Assembly (NCBI RefSeq): GCF_006274605.1
Contig: NZ_CP040846.1
Span: forward strand, 2,053,041-2,117,040
Length of the DNA stretch: 64,000 nt
DNA from: Thermococcus indicus
Lineage (GTDB): Archaea > Methanobacteriota_B > Thermococci > Thermococcales > Thermococcaceae
Direction of reading: 5' to 3'
Both the position numbers and the translations under genes were made by a program. The notes under the pieces were generated by a model. That model saw only the letters and a list, made by a program, of their open reading frames with translations. It was not told where the DNA came from and ran no database searches. Of the stretch, positions 8,289 through 17,145 are shown piece after piece (position 1 is the stretch's first letter; the number at the start of each line of letters is the position of its first letter).

Positions 8289-8994
8289 CCATTCCGAAGC
8301 CGTACCTCGTTTTTTCCCCAAAACCGTTCTCATAGCCAAAGCGGGCTATCTCCCTCGAGCCGGTGTAGCGGAATATCATGAGCGAGCCGCGGTAGTAGGT
8401 GTCCTTGACGAGTATCCGGACGGGCTTGAACTTGACAACGTCTATTGAAAAGTCCCTCTCCTCTGGCATCTCCCCCATTATGGCGGAATAGCGCATGAGC
8501 ATTACCTTGCGGAGCTTGTCAAAGAAGCTCTCCTCGTTGGGATAAAGGTCCCATATCTTCATCCGGTTGCCGCTCAGCTTAACCGTCCTGACCATTATCG
8601 GGCTCAGCGTCGAGAACAGGGCGCTTTCCTTTATCCGGGGTTCCTTGAGGACCTTTATGTCATCGGCGATGAAAGTGGCGTCCCCGATCTGCAGGATTGG
8701 ACTGTCGATGAAGCCCTCAACGACCGCCTTTATCAGTTCGTTCGAGGAGGACGAGATGTAGAGCGAGACATCGTCCGAGAGAACCCTAATTCCCCGGTCA
8801 GGGATGAGCTCGCGCTTCCGCACCATTATGCGTGAGAACGTGAAGTAGTCGACGTGGCTTACTTCAGCTTCCCGGGCTATTTCAGGGGACACAGTGGCCA
8901 TCTTGGCCACAAGCTGAGTATATACGTCATAATTGTAGTTGAACGGCAGAATCGTGCCCTCCTCCGCGGGCCTGAACTTTATCTCCACCCTCAT
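8245..8994 (-). CDS. Cas6-like CRISPR RNA endoribonuclease paralogue, isolated from any CRISPR locus
   Basis: Tandem ferredoxin-fold RAMP protein of 249 residues with the Cas6 C-terminal glycine-rich loop (Y-E-N-G-F-G-E-K-T-R-Y-G-F-G-M-V-K-V at about 221-238). Cas6 cuts CRISPR repeats to make crRNA. From recalled sequence, the P. furiosus Cas6 triad is Tyr31, His46 and Lys52. An eye alignment places Val29, Ala42 and Asp49 at or near those positions here; His47 or Tyr25 might substitute. No repeat array or other cas gene occurs in this window. P. furiosus also has a stand-alone Cas6 paralogue, which this may match. It could bind RNA without cutting. Family call firm, activity unsure. Confidence 0.8.
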   Translation of the reverse strand: MRVEIKFRPAEEGTILPFNYNYDVYTQLVAKMATVSPEIAREAEVSHVDYFTFSRIMVRKRELIPDRGIRVLSDDVSLYISSSSNELIKAVVEGFIDSPILQIGDATFIADDIKVLKEPRIKESALFSTLSPIMVRTVKLSGNRMKIWDLYPNEESFFDKLRKVMLMRYSAIMGEMPEERDFSIDVVKFKPVRILVKDTYYRGSLMIFRYTGSREIARFGYENGFGEKTRYGFGMVKVIDEEREPEARE

Positions 8995-9120
8995 TACAAC
9001 CCACCCCTTGGTATAGCCTTCCTATACTCCGCGTTTAAAGTTAATAAGAATTTCGCAAATTAAACCATCGAAGGATTACTTCAAAAAGGTGTCGGGAGAA
9101 TCCGCACGTTTGATACCAAA

Positions 9121-9130
9121 AGTATATAAA
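9121..9130. promoter_or_regulatory. TATA element in the cas6-like/pan divergent region
   Basis: AGTATATAAA sits in the AT-rich gap between the divergent Cas6-like and PAN genes. A second TATA-like GTTAAAAAG at about 9162-9170 is closer to pan, which has a GAGGTGAAAGG ribosome binding site at about 9197-9207. Which box serves which gene is not certain. Confidence 0.5.
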
Positions 9131-9210
9131 TCGTCCGGCCAATCCCTCTGGGAAGGATAGAGTTAAAAAGACCCTTCTACAGAAACCTTAATTGTGAGAG
9201 GTGAAAGGTT

Positions 9211-10407
9211 ATGAGCGTTGAAAACGTCGATATCAAACCAACGGACGAGTACGATGATTACGTCATATATCTGAAGAGACGCATAAGACAGCTTGAGCTC
9301 CAGGTGAGGACCCTGGAAGCCGATAAGGAGAGGCTGGAGAGGGAGCTTTCCCGCCTGAGAATGGAGATGTCCAGGCTCAGACAGCCCCCGGCCTTCGCGG
9401 GGACGCTTCTCGAACTGCTCGACGAGGACAGAGCCATAGTCCAGAACTACAACGGACCGCGCTTTGTCGTCAGGATAGCGCCATGGATCGAGCGCGAGAA
9501 CCTTAAGCCGGGTTCGAGGGTGGCCCTCGACCAGAGGACGATGGCAATAGTCGAGCTCCTTCCCAGCGAGAAAGACCCAAGCGTCCTTGGATTTGAGGTC
9601 ATCGAGAGGCCCAAGGTCAGCTACAAGGACATCGGAGGCCTGGACAGGCAGCTCCAGGAGCTGAGGGAGGCGATAGAGCTTCCGCTCAGGCACCCCGAGC
9701 TCTTCGAGAAGGTCGGAATCGAGCCGCCGAAGGGGGTTCTCCTCTACGGTCCGCCCGGCTGCGGAAAGACCCTCATGGCCAAGGCCCTGGCCCACGAGGC
9801 CAACGCAACCTTCATCCGCGTCGTTGGCAGCGAACTCGTGAGAAAGTTCATAGGAGAAGGCGCAAGGCTCGTCCACGAGCTGTTTGAACTCGCCAAGGAG
9901 AAGGCGCCGACCATAATTTTCATAGACGAGATAGACGCAATAGGAGCGAAGAGGATGGACGAAACCACCGGCGGCGAGAGAGAAGTGAACAGAACCCTCA
10001 TGCAGCTGCTCGCTGAGATGGACGGCTTCGACCCGAGGGGCAACGTCAAGATAATCGCCGCAACAAACAGGCCGGACATCCTCGATCCGGCTCTGCTGAG
10101 ACCAGGAAGGTTCGACAGACTCATAGAGGTCCCGCTCCCGGACTTCAAGGGACGGCTGGAGATAATCAAAGTACACACGAGGAAGATGAACCTCAGGGAC
10201 GTCGACCTGCGCGTCATAGCGGAGATGACGGAGGGAGCCAGCGGGGCCGACTTAAAGGCCATAGCGACCGAGGCAGGAATGTTCGCCATAAGGGCGAGGC
10301 GCGAGTACGTCACCCAGGAGGACTTCATGAAGGCCATCGAGAAGGTCTTCGGCGCGGAGCAGAGGCTCGCCCAGCAGATAGCCATGCACGAGGTCATGTA
10401 CGGCTGA
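9211..10407 (+). CDS. pan: Proteasome-activating nucleotidase (PAN)
   Basis: Hexameric AAA+ unfoldase that feeds proteins into the archaeal 20S proteasome. Domains in order: N-terminal coiled coil (about residues 17-60), OB domain (about 65-125), AAA ATPase with Walker A GPPGCGKT, Walker [12 protein letters not shown], the second region of homology including R-P-G-R-F-D-R, and a C-terminal helical domain ending M-Y-G, a HbYX motif that docks into the proteasome alpha ring. 398 residues, normal length. Its 3' end overlaps the convergent MFS gene by 14 bases. A proteasome beta subunit gene lies at 53.6 kb. Confidence 0.97.
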   Translation: MSVENVDIKPTDEYDDYVIYLKRRIRQLELQVRTLEADKERLERELSRLRMEMSRLRQPPAFAGTLLELLDEDRAIVQNYNGPRFVVRIAPWIERENLKPGSRVALDQRTMAIVELLPSEKDPSVLGFEVIERPKVSYKDIGGLDRQLQELREAIELPLRHPELFEKVGIEPPKGVLLYGPPGCGKTLMAKALAHEANATFIRVVGSELVRKFIGEGARLVHELFELAKEKAPTIIFIDEIDAIGAKRMDETTGGEREVNRTLMQLLAEMDGFDPRGNVKIIAATNRPDILDPALLRPGRFDRLIEVPLPDFKGRLEIIKVHTRKMNLRDVDLRVIAEMTEGASGADLKAIATEAGMFAIRARREYVTQEDFMKAIEKVFGAEQRLAQQIAMHEVMYG

Positions 10408-11527
10408 GCCGTTCCCCTCTTCTTCCTTCCATACCTTCCTCCAGTTTTATGACCGCCCACGCCAGCATGTACATCGCTGGTATCGACAGGAAAGCCTTCT
10501 CGTAGCCGAAGTGGTCTATCAGGAGACCGACGAGATAGGGCCCCACCGTGGCCCCAAAGAAGCCCACCATGTTGACGAAGCCCATAACGGAACCGAGGTT
10601 CTCTCCGGTGGCCTTTTCGGAGGTGTAGGCGGTGACTATGGCGCCGACCGAGTAGAACGTGACGCCCAGCGGGACGATAACCCAGGGAGATGCCGTCACG
10701 GCCAGGAGGAGCGTGAGGAGGGCGTTGAGGCCGAAGACCACAGCCACGCTGCGTCTCCCGATCCTGTCGTACAGGCCGCCCCCAACGAGCGAGCCGGCGA
10801 TTCCAATAACCGAGAGAAGGGAGAACAGCAGGGACGCGGTTTCAAGGGAGACCCCCGCGTTCACCAGGAAGGACACAAGGAACGTGAGGAGACCAAAGAA
10901 AGCCGCCAGGACTATGAAGTTCGCCGCACTGAGGAGGAAAACGTTCCGCGGGATGGAGAACGTAACCCGGGAGGGTCTGGACACCTCGCCTCTGACGGCA
11001 AGGGCCAGTGCGATTCCTATCGTCGCGCTTAGAACCGAGAGCATCAGGAAGGCGTAGCGCCATTCGAGGTTCACCGCTATGGGAACGACTATCAGAGGCG
11101 CTATCCCGCTGCCGACGGGCGGGCCGACCATGAAGACGCCCAGCGCGGAGCCCTTCCTCTCGCGGTAGACCTCGCTTATCAGGGCAGTTGCCGGGGCATA
11201 ATAGAGGCCGGAGAAGATGCCGTACAGTGCTCGAACCGCGAGCAGTTCCCAGTACCCGCGGGCGAAGACTATGAGTGCAGACGAGAGCGAATAGCCGATT
11301 ATGCTAAGGGTGAGGAGGCGTTTTCTGCCGATTCTGTCGCCGAAGTAGCCGGCGGGGACCTGGACAAGGGCGTAGGGCAGGAGAAGGGCGGTCATCAGAA
11401 GCCCTGCCTCGGCGTTGTTTATCCCCAGCTCGGCCTTTATCATGGGGATGAGGGGAGGGATCGCCATCCTGTGGGCGTAGTTGAATATCCAGCCGAGGCT
11501 CACGAGGGCAAGGAGCTTCTTCCTCAT
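10394..11527 (-). CDS. Major facilitator superfamily transporter
   Basis: 377-residue membrane protein with about 12 hydrophobic helices and MFS motif A copies in the first half ([11 protein letters not shown]) and second half ([11 protein letters not shown]). The N-terminal [15 protein letters not shown] resembles sugar phosphate/organic anion MFS permeases, but no substrate can be read from the sequence. It stands alone between pan and rio2. Start ATG 11527. Confidence 0.85.
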   Translation of the reverse strand: MRKKLLALVSLGWIFNYAHRMAIPPLIPMIKAELGINNAEAGLLMTALLLPYALVQVPAGYFGDRIGRKRLLTLSIIGYSLSSALIVFARGYWELLAVRALYGIFSGLYYAPATALISEVYRERKGSALGVFMVGPPVGSGIAPLIVVPIAVNLEWRYAFLMLSVLSATIGIALALAVRGEVSRPSRVTFSIPRNVFLLSAANFIVLAAFFGLLTFLVSFLVNAGVSLETASLLFSLLSVIGIAGSLVGGGLYDRIGRRSVAVVFGLNALLTLLLAVTASPWVIVPLGVTFYSVGAIVTAYTSEKATGENLGSVMGFVNMVGFFGATVGPYLVGLLIDHFGYEKAFLSIPAMYMLAWAVIKLEEGMEGRRGERLSRT

Positions 11528-11585
11528 GCTCTTCGATAGATGACTGAACGTTTAAAAGCCTGTTGGACAGGAACGGCCAACTACA

Positions 11586-11593
11586 TTTATAAA
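11586..11593 (+). promoter_or_regulatory. TATA box of the rio2 operon
   Basis: TTTATAAA lies about 36 bases before the RIO2 ATG; initiation is predicted near 11613, leaving a short leader with GGAAG. Confidence 0.55.
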
Positions 11594-11625
11594 TTCCGGC
11601 CCGGAACCGACTTCAGGGAAGGAAG

Positions 11626-12552
11626 ATGGTGAGCAAGCTACTGGCGCTGGAGGCCTACCCCACCCTGCGGGACCTCGACTTCAGGATACTCAGAGGGGTA
11701 GAGCTGAACATGCGGCATCACCGCTGGGTTCCGCTCGAGGACATCGCGCGCTTCACGAGAACGGACATCGAAACCGCCTCGTTTCGTCTCGGAAAGCTCG
11801 ACGATTGGGGGCTCGTGGCCAGGAGGAGCGACATAGGCTACATAGGGTACCAGCTCACGATACACGGCTACGACGTCCTCGCCATAAGGGCGCTCGCGAA
11901 GAAGGGCGTTATCGAGGCGATAAACCCCGCCCATGTGGGTGTGGGAAAGGACGCCGACGTTTACGTCGGAATGACCCCCTCCGGCGAAAAGGTCGCCGTC
12001 AAATTCAACCGCATCGGTGGAAGAACCGCATCGCGGAGGGCCGGCTACCACGGGCACGTCTTCCAGGATAAGCGCCACACGAGCTGGCTCTACGTCTCGA
12101 GGCTCATCGCGAAGAAGGAGTACGAGGCGCTAACCCTGCTGAGCCCGATAGCCCGGGTACCCAGGCCGGTAGCATGGAACAGGCACGTGGTCGTCATGGA
12201 GTTCATAGAAGGAACCGAGCTGGCAGAGCTTCGCGACACCGACCTGACGCGGGAAGAGGCGGGGGAGATACTCGACCGCGTCCTGGAAGAGTACCTCAAG
12301 ATAGTCCGCTTCGGCATCGTTCACTCGGACATGAGCGAGTTCAACATAGTTTTAACCAACGATGGCGACATCCTTATAATCGACTGGGCCCAGCACATAA
12401 CGACAGCCCACCCCGAGAGCTATGAATTTCTGAAGAGGGACCTGAGGGTGGTGCTGAACGCATTCAGGAGAAGGTGGCGCGTGGAGAAGAGGTTTGATGA
12501 TGTCTGGCCGGAGTTTGAGAGGGCCTGGCTCGAAAGCAGGGGTGAGGGATGA
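11626..12552 (+). CDS. rio2: RIO2-type atypical serine/threonine protein kinase
   Basis: RIO2 kinase/ATPase linked to maturation of the small ribosomal subunit. An N-terminal winged helix (about residues 5-85) is specific to RIO2 rather than RIO1. The kinase domain has a nucleotide loop at G-V-G-K-D-A-D-V-Y-V-G, the ATP lysine in V-A-V-K-F-N-R, a catalytic loop H-S-D-M-S-E-F-N and the metal-binding aspartate in I-I-D-W-A-Q. The activation segment is missing, as usual for RIO proteins. 308 residues. It overlaps the next small gene (ATGA-type junction), so they form an operon. Confidence 0.93.
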   Translation: MVSKLLALEAYPTLRDLDFRILRGVELNMRHHRWVPLEDIARFTRTDIETASFRLGKLDDWGLVARRSDIGYIGYQLTIHGYDVLAIRALAKKGVIEAINPAHVGVGKDADVYVGMTPSGEKVAVKFNRIGGRTASRRAGYHGHVFQDKRHTSWLYVSRLIAKKEYEALTLLSPIARVPRPVAWNRHVVVMEFIEGTELAELRDTDLTREEAGEILDRVLEEYLKIVRFGIVHSDMSEFNIVLTNDGDILIIDWAQHITTAHPESYEFLKRDLRVVLNAFRRRWRVEKRFDDVWPEFERAWLESRGEG

Positions 12553-13043
12553 TGGTAATAAAATACGAACCGCTGAACAGGCGCGAGAGGATTATGGGGC
12601 TCTTCCGGGAGGCCATAGAGGCGGAGAACGCCAGAGACCTCGAGACCGCCAAGAGGAAGCTCGACGAGATAATGGAGCTGGCGAGGGAGGAGGAGCCGGA
12701 GTTCTACTTCGAGGCCTGCTTCAGGCTCGCGGAGATTTTCCTCCAGGAGGACAACTACAGGGGAGCGGTTAAATGTGCGGTACGCGGAATAAGCCGCGCG
12801 CCCAGCGAAGACCTCTACCGGCTGGGGGTAAAAAGGCTCGGGGACATTCTGTTCATAATGAAGGAGGAGAACCGGCTCGGCGAGATAGCCCGGGATATGG
12901 ACGTTACGCTGGGTCTGGTGAGGGACGACGATGAGCTTTATCGCTTCGTTCAAACTCTCGTGAGGATAGCGAGGGGAGAAAAGGTCGAGGAGCGGTTCTC
13001 GCTGGAGGAGTTCAACGAGATAATCGAGCTCCTCAGAGGATAG
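12549..13043 (+). CDS. Helical-repeat protein of unknown function downstream of rio2
   Basis: A 164-residue, highly charged, all-helical protein without membrane segments. The pattern of paired amphipathic helices (AIEAENARDLETAKRKLDEI, FYFEACFRLAEIFLQEDNYR) resembles TPR-like repeats, so a scaffold role is possible. It starts with ATG 12549 overlapping the rio2 stop and is probably co-expressed with the ribosome-assembly kinase. It converges on the radical SAM gene with an 11-base overlap. I do not recognise a named family. Confidence 0.75.
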   Translation: MMVIKYEPLNRRERIMGLFREAIEAENARDLETAKRKLDEIMELAREEEPEFYFEACFRLAEIFLQEDNYRGAVKCAVRGISRAPSEDLYRLGVKRLGDILFIMKEENRLGEIARDMDVTLGLVRDDDELYRFVQTLVRIARGEKVEERFSLEEFNEIIELLRG

Positions 13044-13980
13044 AGTCGAGGACACGCCTCACGTAGTCCCTCTCCGGACTTTCCGGGAAGTTGTATGGCT
13101 CTTTCTTTGGTCTTTCGTTGTAGTACGGCCTGTTGCAGCCGGGGCAGCCATGGGTGGCGAAAACTTCCGGTGGAACGAGTTCGGCAAGCTCCTCCACATC
13201 GATTCCGAAGCCGGTCAGGGAGCCGCTCTCATCGAACTCGAAATCCTCCGGCGCGGCGAGCCCCTCCTTTATGAGGTGGTGCGCCACCTGGATTCTCCGA
13301 TACCTGGTGAGGCTCGGAGGCTCCGCGTTCTCAAGGCGGGTTCCCCTTATGGGTGTGAAGGCGAAGAGGGAAACCCAGGCGCCCATCGAGTACGCCCGCC
13401 ATATGGTCTCGACGGCCTCCCTGTCGGTCTCCCCGAGCCCGATTATGAGGTGCACGAGGGCCCTTCCATCACCGAAGACATCGATGACCTCCCTCGTGAA
13501 ACGCCACATCTCGCCCCAGGAGTAGAGGGAGTCCTTGATCTCCGGGTAGAGCCTCTCGCTGGCCACGTCGAGGCCAACGCCGATGTAATCAACGTTCCTT
13601 GATTTGAACTCCTCGAGGGTCTCCCTCTCGACAGGGGTTATCGAGACCGAGACCGGAAGGCCCAGCGGCTGGAGGAGGTCGAGGAGTTCGATGACGTCGG
13701 AGACCAGGCCCGGATAATCAACCGTCTGGAGGCATATCCTGGCAAACCCCCCAGAAGGAAAGGCCTCGATGACCTCTTCCACGTCGAAGGCAGGCCAGGT
13801 TATCCTGGAGAGCTTCTTCAGGTCGGCCCTGCTGTCCCTCGCCTGGGGACAGAAGGCGCAATTGTTTCTACAGCGGCCTTCGTGGTACGTCATCAGGTAC
13901 GCGGTGGTTGGCCTGGCGAGCATTTTGGCCTTTATCAGCCCCGTTGCTATGGCCGTTCCGTAGGAGACCCTGATCTTCAT
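13033..13980 (-). CDS. lipS2: Radical SAM protein, probable archaeal lipoyl synthase subunit LipS2
   Basis: Radical SAM enzyme of 315 residues. The SAM cluster motif is C-R-N-N-C-A-F-C near residues 37-44, the barrel follows, and a second cysteine pair C-P-G-C lies near the C-terminus and could hold an auxiliary cluster. In T. kodakarensis a two-protein lipoyl synthase (LipS1/LipS2) was described; from memory LipS2 is TK2248, four genes from PAN. This gene sits at that position relative to PAN, RIO2 and the asparaginase, which is the main basis for the name. Its start overlaps the MFS stop (ATGA), giving the operon asparaginase - MFS - radical SAM. Biotin-synthase-like function is the alternative. 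Confidence 0.7.
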   Translation of the reverse strand: MKIRVSYGTAIATGLIKAKMLARPTTAYLMTYHEGRCRNNCAFCPQARDSRADLKKLSRITWPAFDVEEVIEAFPSGGFARICLQTVDYPGLVSDVIELLDLLQPLGLPVSVSITPVERETLEEFKSRNVDYIGVGLDVASERLYPEIKDSLYSWGEMWRFTREVIDVFGDGRALVHLIIGLGETDREAVETIWRAYSMGAWVSLFAFTPIRGTRLENAEPPSLTRYRRIQVAHHLIKEGLAAPEDFEFDESGSLTGFGIDVEELAELVPPEVFATHGCPGCNRPYYNERPKKEPYNFPESPERDYVRRVLDSIL

Positions 13981-15152
13981 TTCTCCCTACCTCCCATGAT
14001 GAGAGGCGCGTGGACTATTATAAGTGATGCGGCCGCTATGAAGGGGAGCAGCGGGAAGACCCCGGCGTAACCTCTGATGCCGGCGACGTAGCCCAGGGTT
14101 ACCTGACCCCCGAGCATCCCGAGGTCGAAGAACATCGTGTAGACGCTCGAACCCATCGTCCTTATCCTCTGAGGGAGGTTTCCAAGGGCCATGAGCTGCA
14201 TCGCGGGAACTGACAGGCCGAAGCCCGCGCCTATGAGGAGCGCGCTGGCGTAGGAGTGGGGCGGGAGGCTGTAGAGGATCAGCACGGTGTAGCCGAGGAT
14301 AACGAGGAGCATGCCGGCACGTATGACTGGAATCGGGCCCATCCTGTCGGCACTCCTGCCGCCCACGAGCCTCATCACGAAGCTCGATATCCCGATGACC
14401 ATCATGTAGAGACCGAACAGGCTCTGGGGCATCCCCAGCACCTTGTAGAGGGCGGGAAGGTAAGTTATGACGCCGGCGTAGGAGAAGGAGAAGAAGAACA
14501 GCGCCAGCGACGCGGCAACGAAATAGCTCCTCAGGAGCTCGGAGTAGCTGACCTCGCCGTGCCTCTCCCCCCTCCTGGCAACGGCCTTTCTGCCATCGAG
14601 CCAGACCGGGACTACGAGGGCGAGGCCAACGAGGGAAAACGTCACGGTGAAGGAGAAGGCCCCAACGAAGCCGAAGATGTCGGAGAGATAGCCGCCGAGG
14701 GCCGGGCCGATTATGTTGCCGAGGGAGAACATCATACCCCTCCAGCCCAGAGTTTCGCCGACTCTGCCCGGGGGCGCAAGGTCAACGGCGGTTGAGAGGC
14801 TCGAGGGGAAGAATATCCCCATGGAGAAGCCGTGGATTGCCCTGGCGAAGGTGAATATCCACAGGTTTCCAAGGAGCGCGGAGGCTATGTAGAGAAGCCC
14901 GGCCAGCATTCCAAGGACGTTGCCGGCCATCATGGCCTGGAATCTGTAGCCTCTGTCCCCTATCAGGCCTCCGACCGGTTTCGAGAACAGAGAGACGACG
15001 GAGGCAACCCCCGCCACCAGGCCAACGAGGAAGGGGGTGGCGTTGAGGGTTATCGCAAAGGGCGATATTATGGGGTTGACTACGCTTATTCCCAGGAAGA
15101 AAAAGAAGGTCGAGAAGTTGAGGAGCCAGATGTCCCTCAGGGTTCGGTCGAT
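13977..15152 (-). CDS. Major facilitator superfamily transporter with an apparent ATC start codon
   Basis: MFS permease with 12 helices. The first ATG/GTG/TTG available is GTG 15017, but starting there removes the first membrane helix. In the same frame upstream the DNA encodes I-D-R-T-L-R-D-I-W-L-L-N-F-S-T-F-F-F-F, a classic MFS N-terminus, up to the stop of the asparaginase gene at 15156-15158. The only candidate initiator is ATC 15152-15150, preceded by GGCGGGGGTT, so homologues probably begin M-D-R-T-L-R-D. Full length is about 391 residues, with motif A G-G-L-I-G-D-R-G-Y-R. Non-canonical initiation or a G-to-C change in the start codon are both possible. Substrate unknown. Confidence 0.75.
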   Translation of the reverse strand: MDRTLRDIWLLNFSTFFFFLGISVVNPIISPFAITLNATPFLVGLVAGVASVVSLFSKPVGGLIGDRGYRFQAMMAGNVLGMLAGLLYIASALLGNLWIFTFARAIHGFSMGIFFPSSLSTAVDLAPPGRVGETLGWRGMMFSLGNIIGPALGGYLSDIFGFVGAFSFTVTFSLVGLALVVPVWLDGRKAVARRGERHGEVSYSELLRSYFVAASLALFFFSFSYAGVITYLPALYKVLGMPQSLFGLYMMVIGISSFVMRLVGGRSADRMGPIPVIRAGMLLVILGYTVLILYSLPPHSYASALLIGAGFGLSVPAMQLMALGNLPQRIRTMGSSVYTMFFDLGMLGGQVTLGYVAGIRGYAGVFPLLPFIAAASLIIVHAPLIMGGREK

Positions 15153-15155
15153 GGC

Positions 15156-16076
15156 TCAAACCCCCGCCACGGGTTCGTCCATACCGTCCTTCATGAAGGC
15201 GTGGCTCATGTGCTTTGTATTCTTCGCGAAGCCCACGTTGCCCTTGGCATCAACCATTATTATGCCCATGGTGTCGGCGCCGAAGTACTTCGTGGCGAGG
15301 CTTATAGCCGCATCGCTCGCAGCCTGGGCGTCCATTCCGAGGCGGACGAAGTCGGTGGCGCTCTTGGCCAGGACGAGCTTTATCGCCACCTCACCGAGCC
15401 CCGTGCAGGAGGCCCCTGCCATTTCATTGGCGTATGTTCCTCCCCCGATTATCGGGGTGTCGCCGACGCGGCCGAACATCTTGAGGAAGACCCCTCCGGT
15501 GGACGTTCCGGCAACAACTTCCTCGCCGTCGAAGGCCACCGCTCCAACCGTGCTCCTGAGTACCTCCGGGTATTCCTTTATAAGCTCGTTGAGCTTCTTC
15601 CAGTGCCTCGTTTCTCCGCTTTCAACGAGCTTCTTCCTCAGCTCCTCCCACTGCTTCAGCCTCTCATCTGTCACCGGGTTGTACTCCTCGAAGCCCATGA
15701 GCCTGGCGAACTTAACGGCACCCTCGCCGTTGAGGAGCACGTGGTCGGTCTTCTCCATGACCTTTCTCGCAACACTTATCGGGTTCTTGACGCCCCAGAT
15801 TCCGGCAACGGCACCCGCTTCAAGGGTTCTTCCGCGCATTATGGCAGCGTCCATCTCGACCTTGCCATCGAGGGTGAGAACGCTCCCGGTGCCCGCGTTG
15901 AAGAGCGGGTTGTCCTCGAGGGCTTTGACCGCTTCCTCAACCGCATCCAGAGCAGAGCCCCGCTTGAGCTCGCGCCAGCCGGCCAGAACAGCCTCTCTAA
16001 CGCCTTCGATGACCTTTGGAATGCGCTCCTCCTTCCTTATCGTGCCGGCACCGCCGTGAACTATTATCGCAACCAT
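15156..16076 (-). CDS. Plant-type L-asparaginase / isoaspartyl aminopeptidase (Ntn hydrolase)
   Basis: Ntn-hydrolase precursor of 306 residues expected to self-cleave before the threonine in S-T-V-G-A-V-A (about residue 177) to make alpha and beta chains. Hydrolyses asparagine and/or beta-aspartyl peptides. The family motif G-T-S-T-G-G and the glycine-rich G-D-T-P-I-I-G-G-G-T-Y-A follow the cleavage site. N-terminal V-H-G-G-A-G-T is typical. ATG 16076 has GGTGG upstream; the in-frame GTG at 16085 is less likely. T. kodakarensis TK2246 is a studied member, from memory, in the same gene order. First gene of a three-gene operon with the MFS and radical SAM genes. Confidence 0.92.
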   Translation of the reverse strand: MVAIIVHGGAGTIRKEERIPKVIEGVREAVLAGWRELKRGSALDAVEEAVKALEDNPLFNAGTGSVLTLDGKVEMDAAIMRGRTLEAGAVAGIWGVKNPISVARKVMEKTDHVLLNGEGAVKFARLMGFEEYNPVTDERLKQWEELRKKLVESGETRHWKKLNELIKEYPEVLRSTVGAVAFDGEEVVAGTSTGGVFLKMFGRVGDTPIIGGGTYANEMAGASCTGLGEVAIKLVLAKSATDFVRLGMDAQAASDAAISLATKYFGADTMGIIMVDAKGNVGFAKNTKHMSHAFMKDGMDEPVAGV

Positions 16077-16142
16077 GAGAACCACCGTAATAAAAAGCCC
16101 TCGAATGGTTAAAAGGGTTGTGGAAACGAAAAGATCTGAACT

Positions 16143-17057
16143 TCAGCTAAGCGCCATGTTGATTATTGTTTCCCCGATGTTCTCGAGGTACTCGAGAATC
16201 CTGCGGTAGCTCTCGAGGGCTATTGACTGGCGGTAGTCGATGGAGCGTATCTCCCCCTTGAGCTCAAGCATCAGCCTGTCGATCTTCGTTAGGTCGCGCT
16301 CCTCAATCTGGGCCATCATCTGGCCGAACTTCTCCTTGAGGTACGGAACGTTTACCTCGCCCGGGTTCTCGGCGATGCGCGTTATGTGATCCCCGATGCG
16401 CTCGATGTTCCTGACTATGAAGAGTATGCCAAGCAGGTCAAAGGTTCTCCTGATTATGCCGCTCTCCTCGGTGACGCCGCGCTTGGTGAGGATCCTGTTG
16501 ACCGCGCGGATTATGAGGAAGTAGAACCTGTCCAGCTCGTTCTCGAGGTCGTTGATATCCCGGAGTATCTCCTCCTCACCGGGGTTCTGAATGAGAAGCT
16601 CAAGGTCACCGAGCATAGACATTATGAGAGAGCGAATCCTGTTGAGGAGCTCGGCCAGATTGACCTCCTCCTCGTCGAGGAGACTCTTGGCCACCATCCT
16701 CTGGGGCTCGTCGAGGATTATCTCAACGCCGGGAAGGCTCTGAAGAACCTTGCGCATCTTCACCTTGTATATCGGCATCTCCTCGGCCAGATGAATCTCA
16801 AGAACATCGTAGCCCTGGATGTAGGCCGAGATAACGAGCCTGACCGCCATGTCGGGGGAATATTCGCGGGATATCGTAAGGACCTTCCTCTCACTTATCT
16901 CCTTCGGCTCCTTGGGGAATATCGTTATGCTCCCATCGGGGTTTATTGAGAGCGGAACGACGTCGCCCTGGCTGAGGCCGTGCTCCCTGACCCACTTCTT
17001 GGGGAGGGATATTATGTATGAACTCCTGCCGGTAAATTGGATTTTTCTGAACTCCAT
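16143..17057 (-). CDS. PhoU-domain regulator with N-terminal AbrB/SpoVT fold
   Basis: 304-residue archaeal PhoU-like protein. Residues 1-50 (FRKIQFTGRSSYIISLPKKW, then GLSQGDVVPL) match the AbrB-type swapped-hairpin domain; residues about 110-304 are two helical PhoU bundles with acidic metal-binding helices (DINDLENELDRFYFLIIRAV, NIERIGDHITRIAENPGEV). Such proteins are annotated as phosphate uptake regulators, but no pst genes are present here, so the target is unknown. ATG 17057 has GGCGGTGAT upstream. Divergent from an MFS gene. Confidence 0.85.
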   Translation of the reverse strand: MEFRKIQFTGRSSYIISLPKKWVREHGLSQGDVVPLSINPDGSITIFPKEPKEISERKVLTISREYSPDMAVRLVISAYIQGYDVLEIHLAEEMPIYKVKMRKVLQSLPGVEIILDEPQRMVAKSLLDEEEVNLAELLNRIRSLIMSMLGDLELLIQNPGEEEILRDINDLENELDRFYFLIIRAVNRILTKRGVTEESGIIRRTFDLLGILFIVRNIERIGDHITRIAENPGEVNVPYLKEKFGQMMAQIEERDLTKIDRLMLELKGEIRSIDYRQSIALESYRRILEYLENIGETIINMALS

Positions 17058-17145
17058 AGATATCACCGCCGATATATAGACGAGCGGCGGCGTATAAAAG
17101 GCTTCGGTTCGATATGCTTATAAACGCTATGAGGGACGTTTCACC

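Noticed and set aside
8245-8994. Cas6-like gene as a sign of a CRISPR locus here
   Set aside because: I scanned the surrounding DNA and found no regularly spaced repeats and no other cas genes.
13977-15017. Starting the MFS protein at GTG 15017
   Set aside because: It would delete the first membrane helix, which is clearly encoded upstream in the same frame.
14832-16112. 426-residue plus-strand frame across the MFS and asparaginase genes
   Set aside because: It is antisense to two clear proteins and has a composition typical of shadows in GC-rich DNA.
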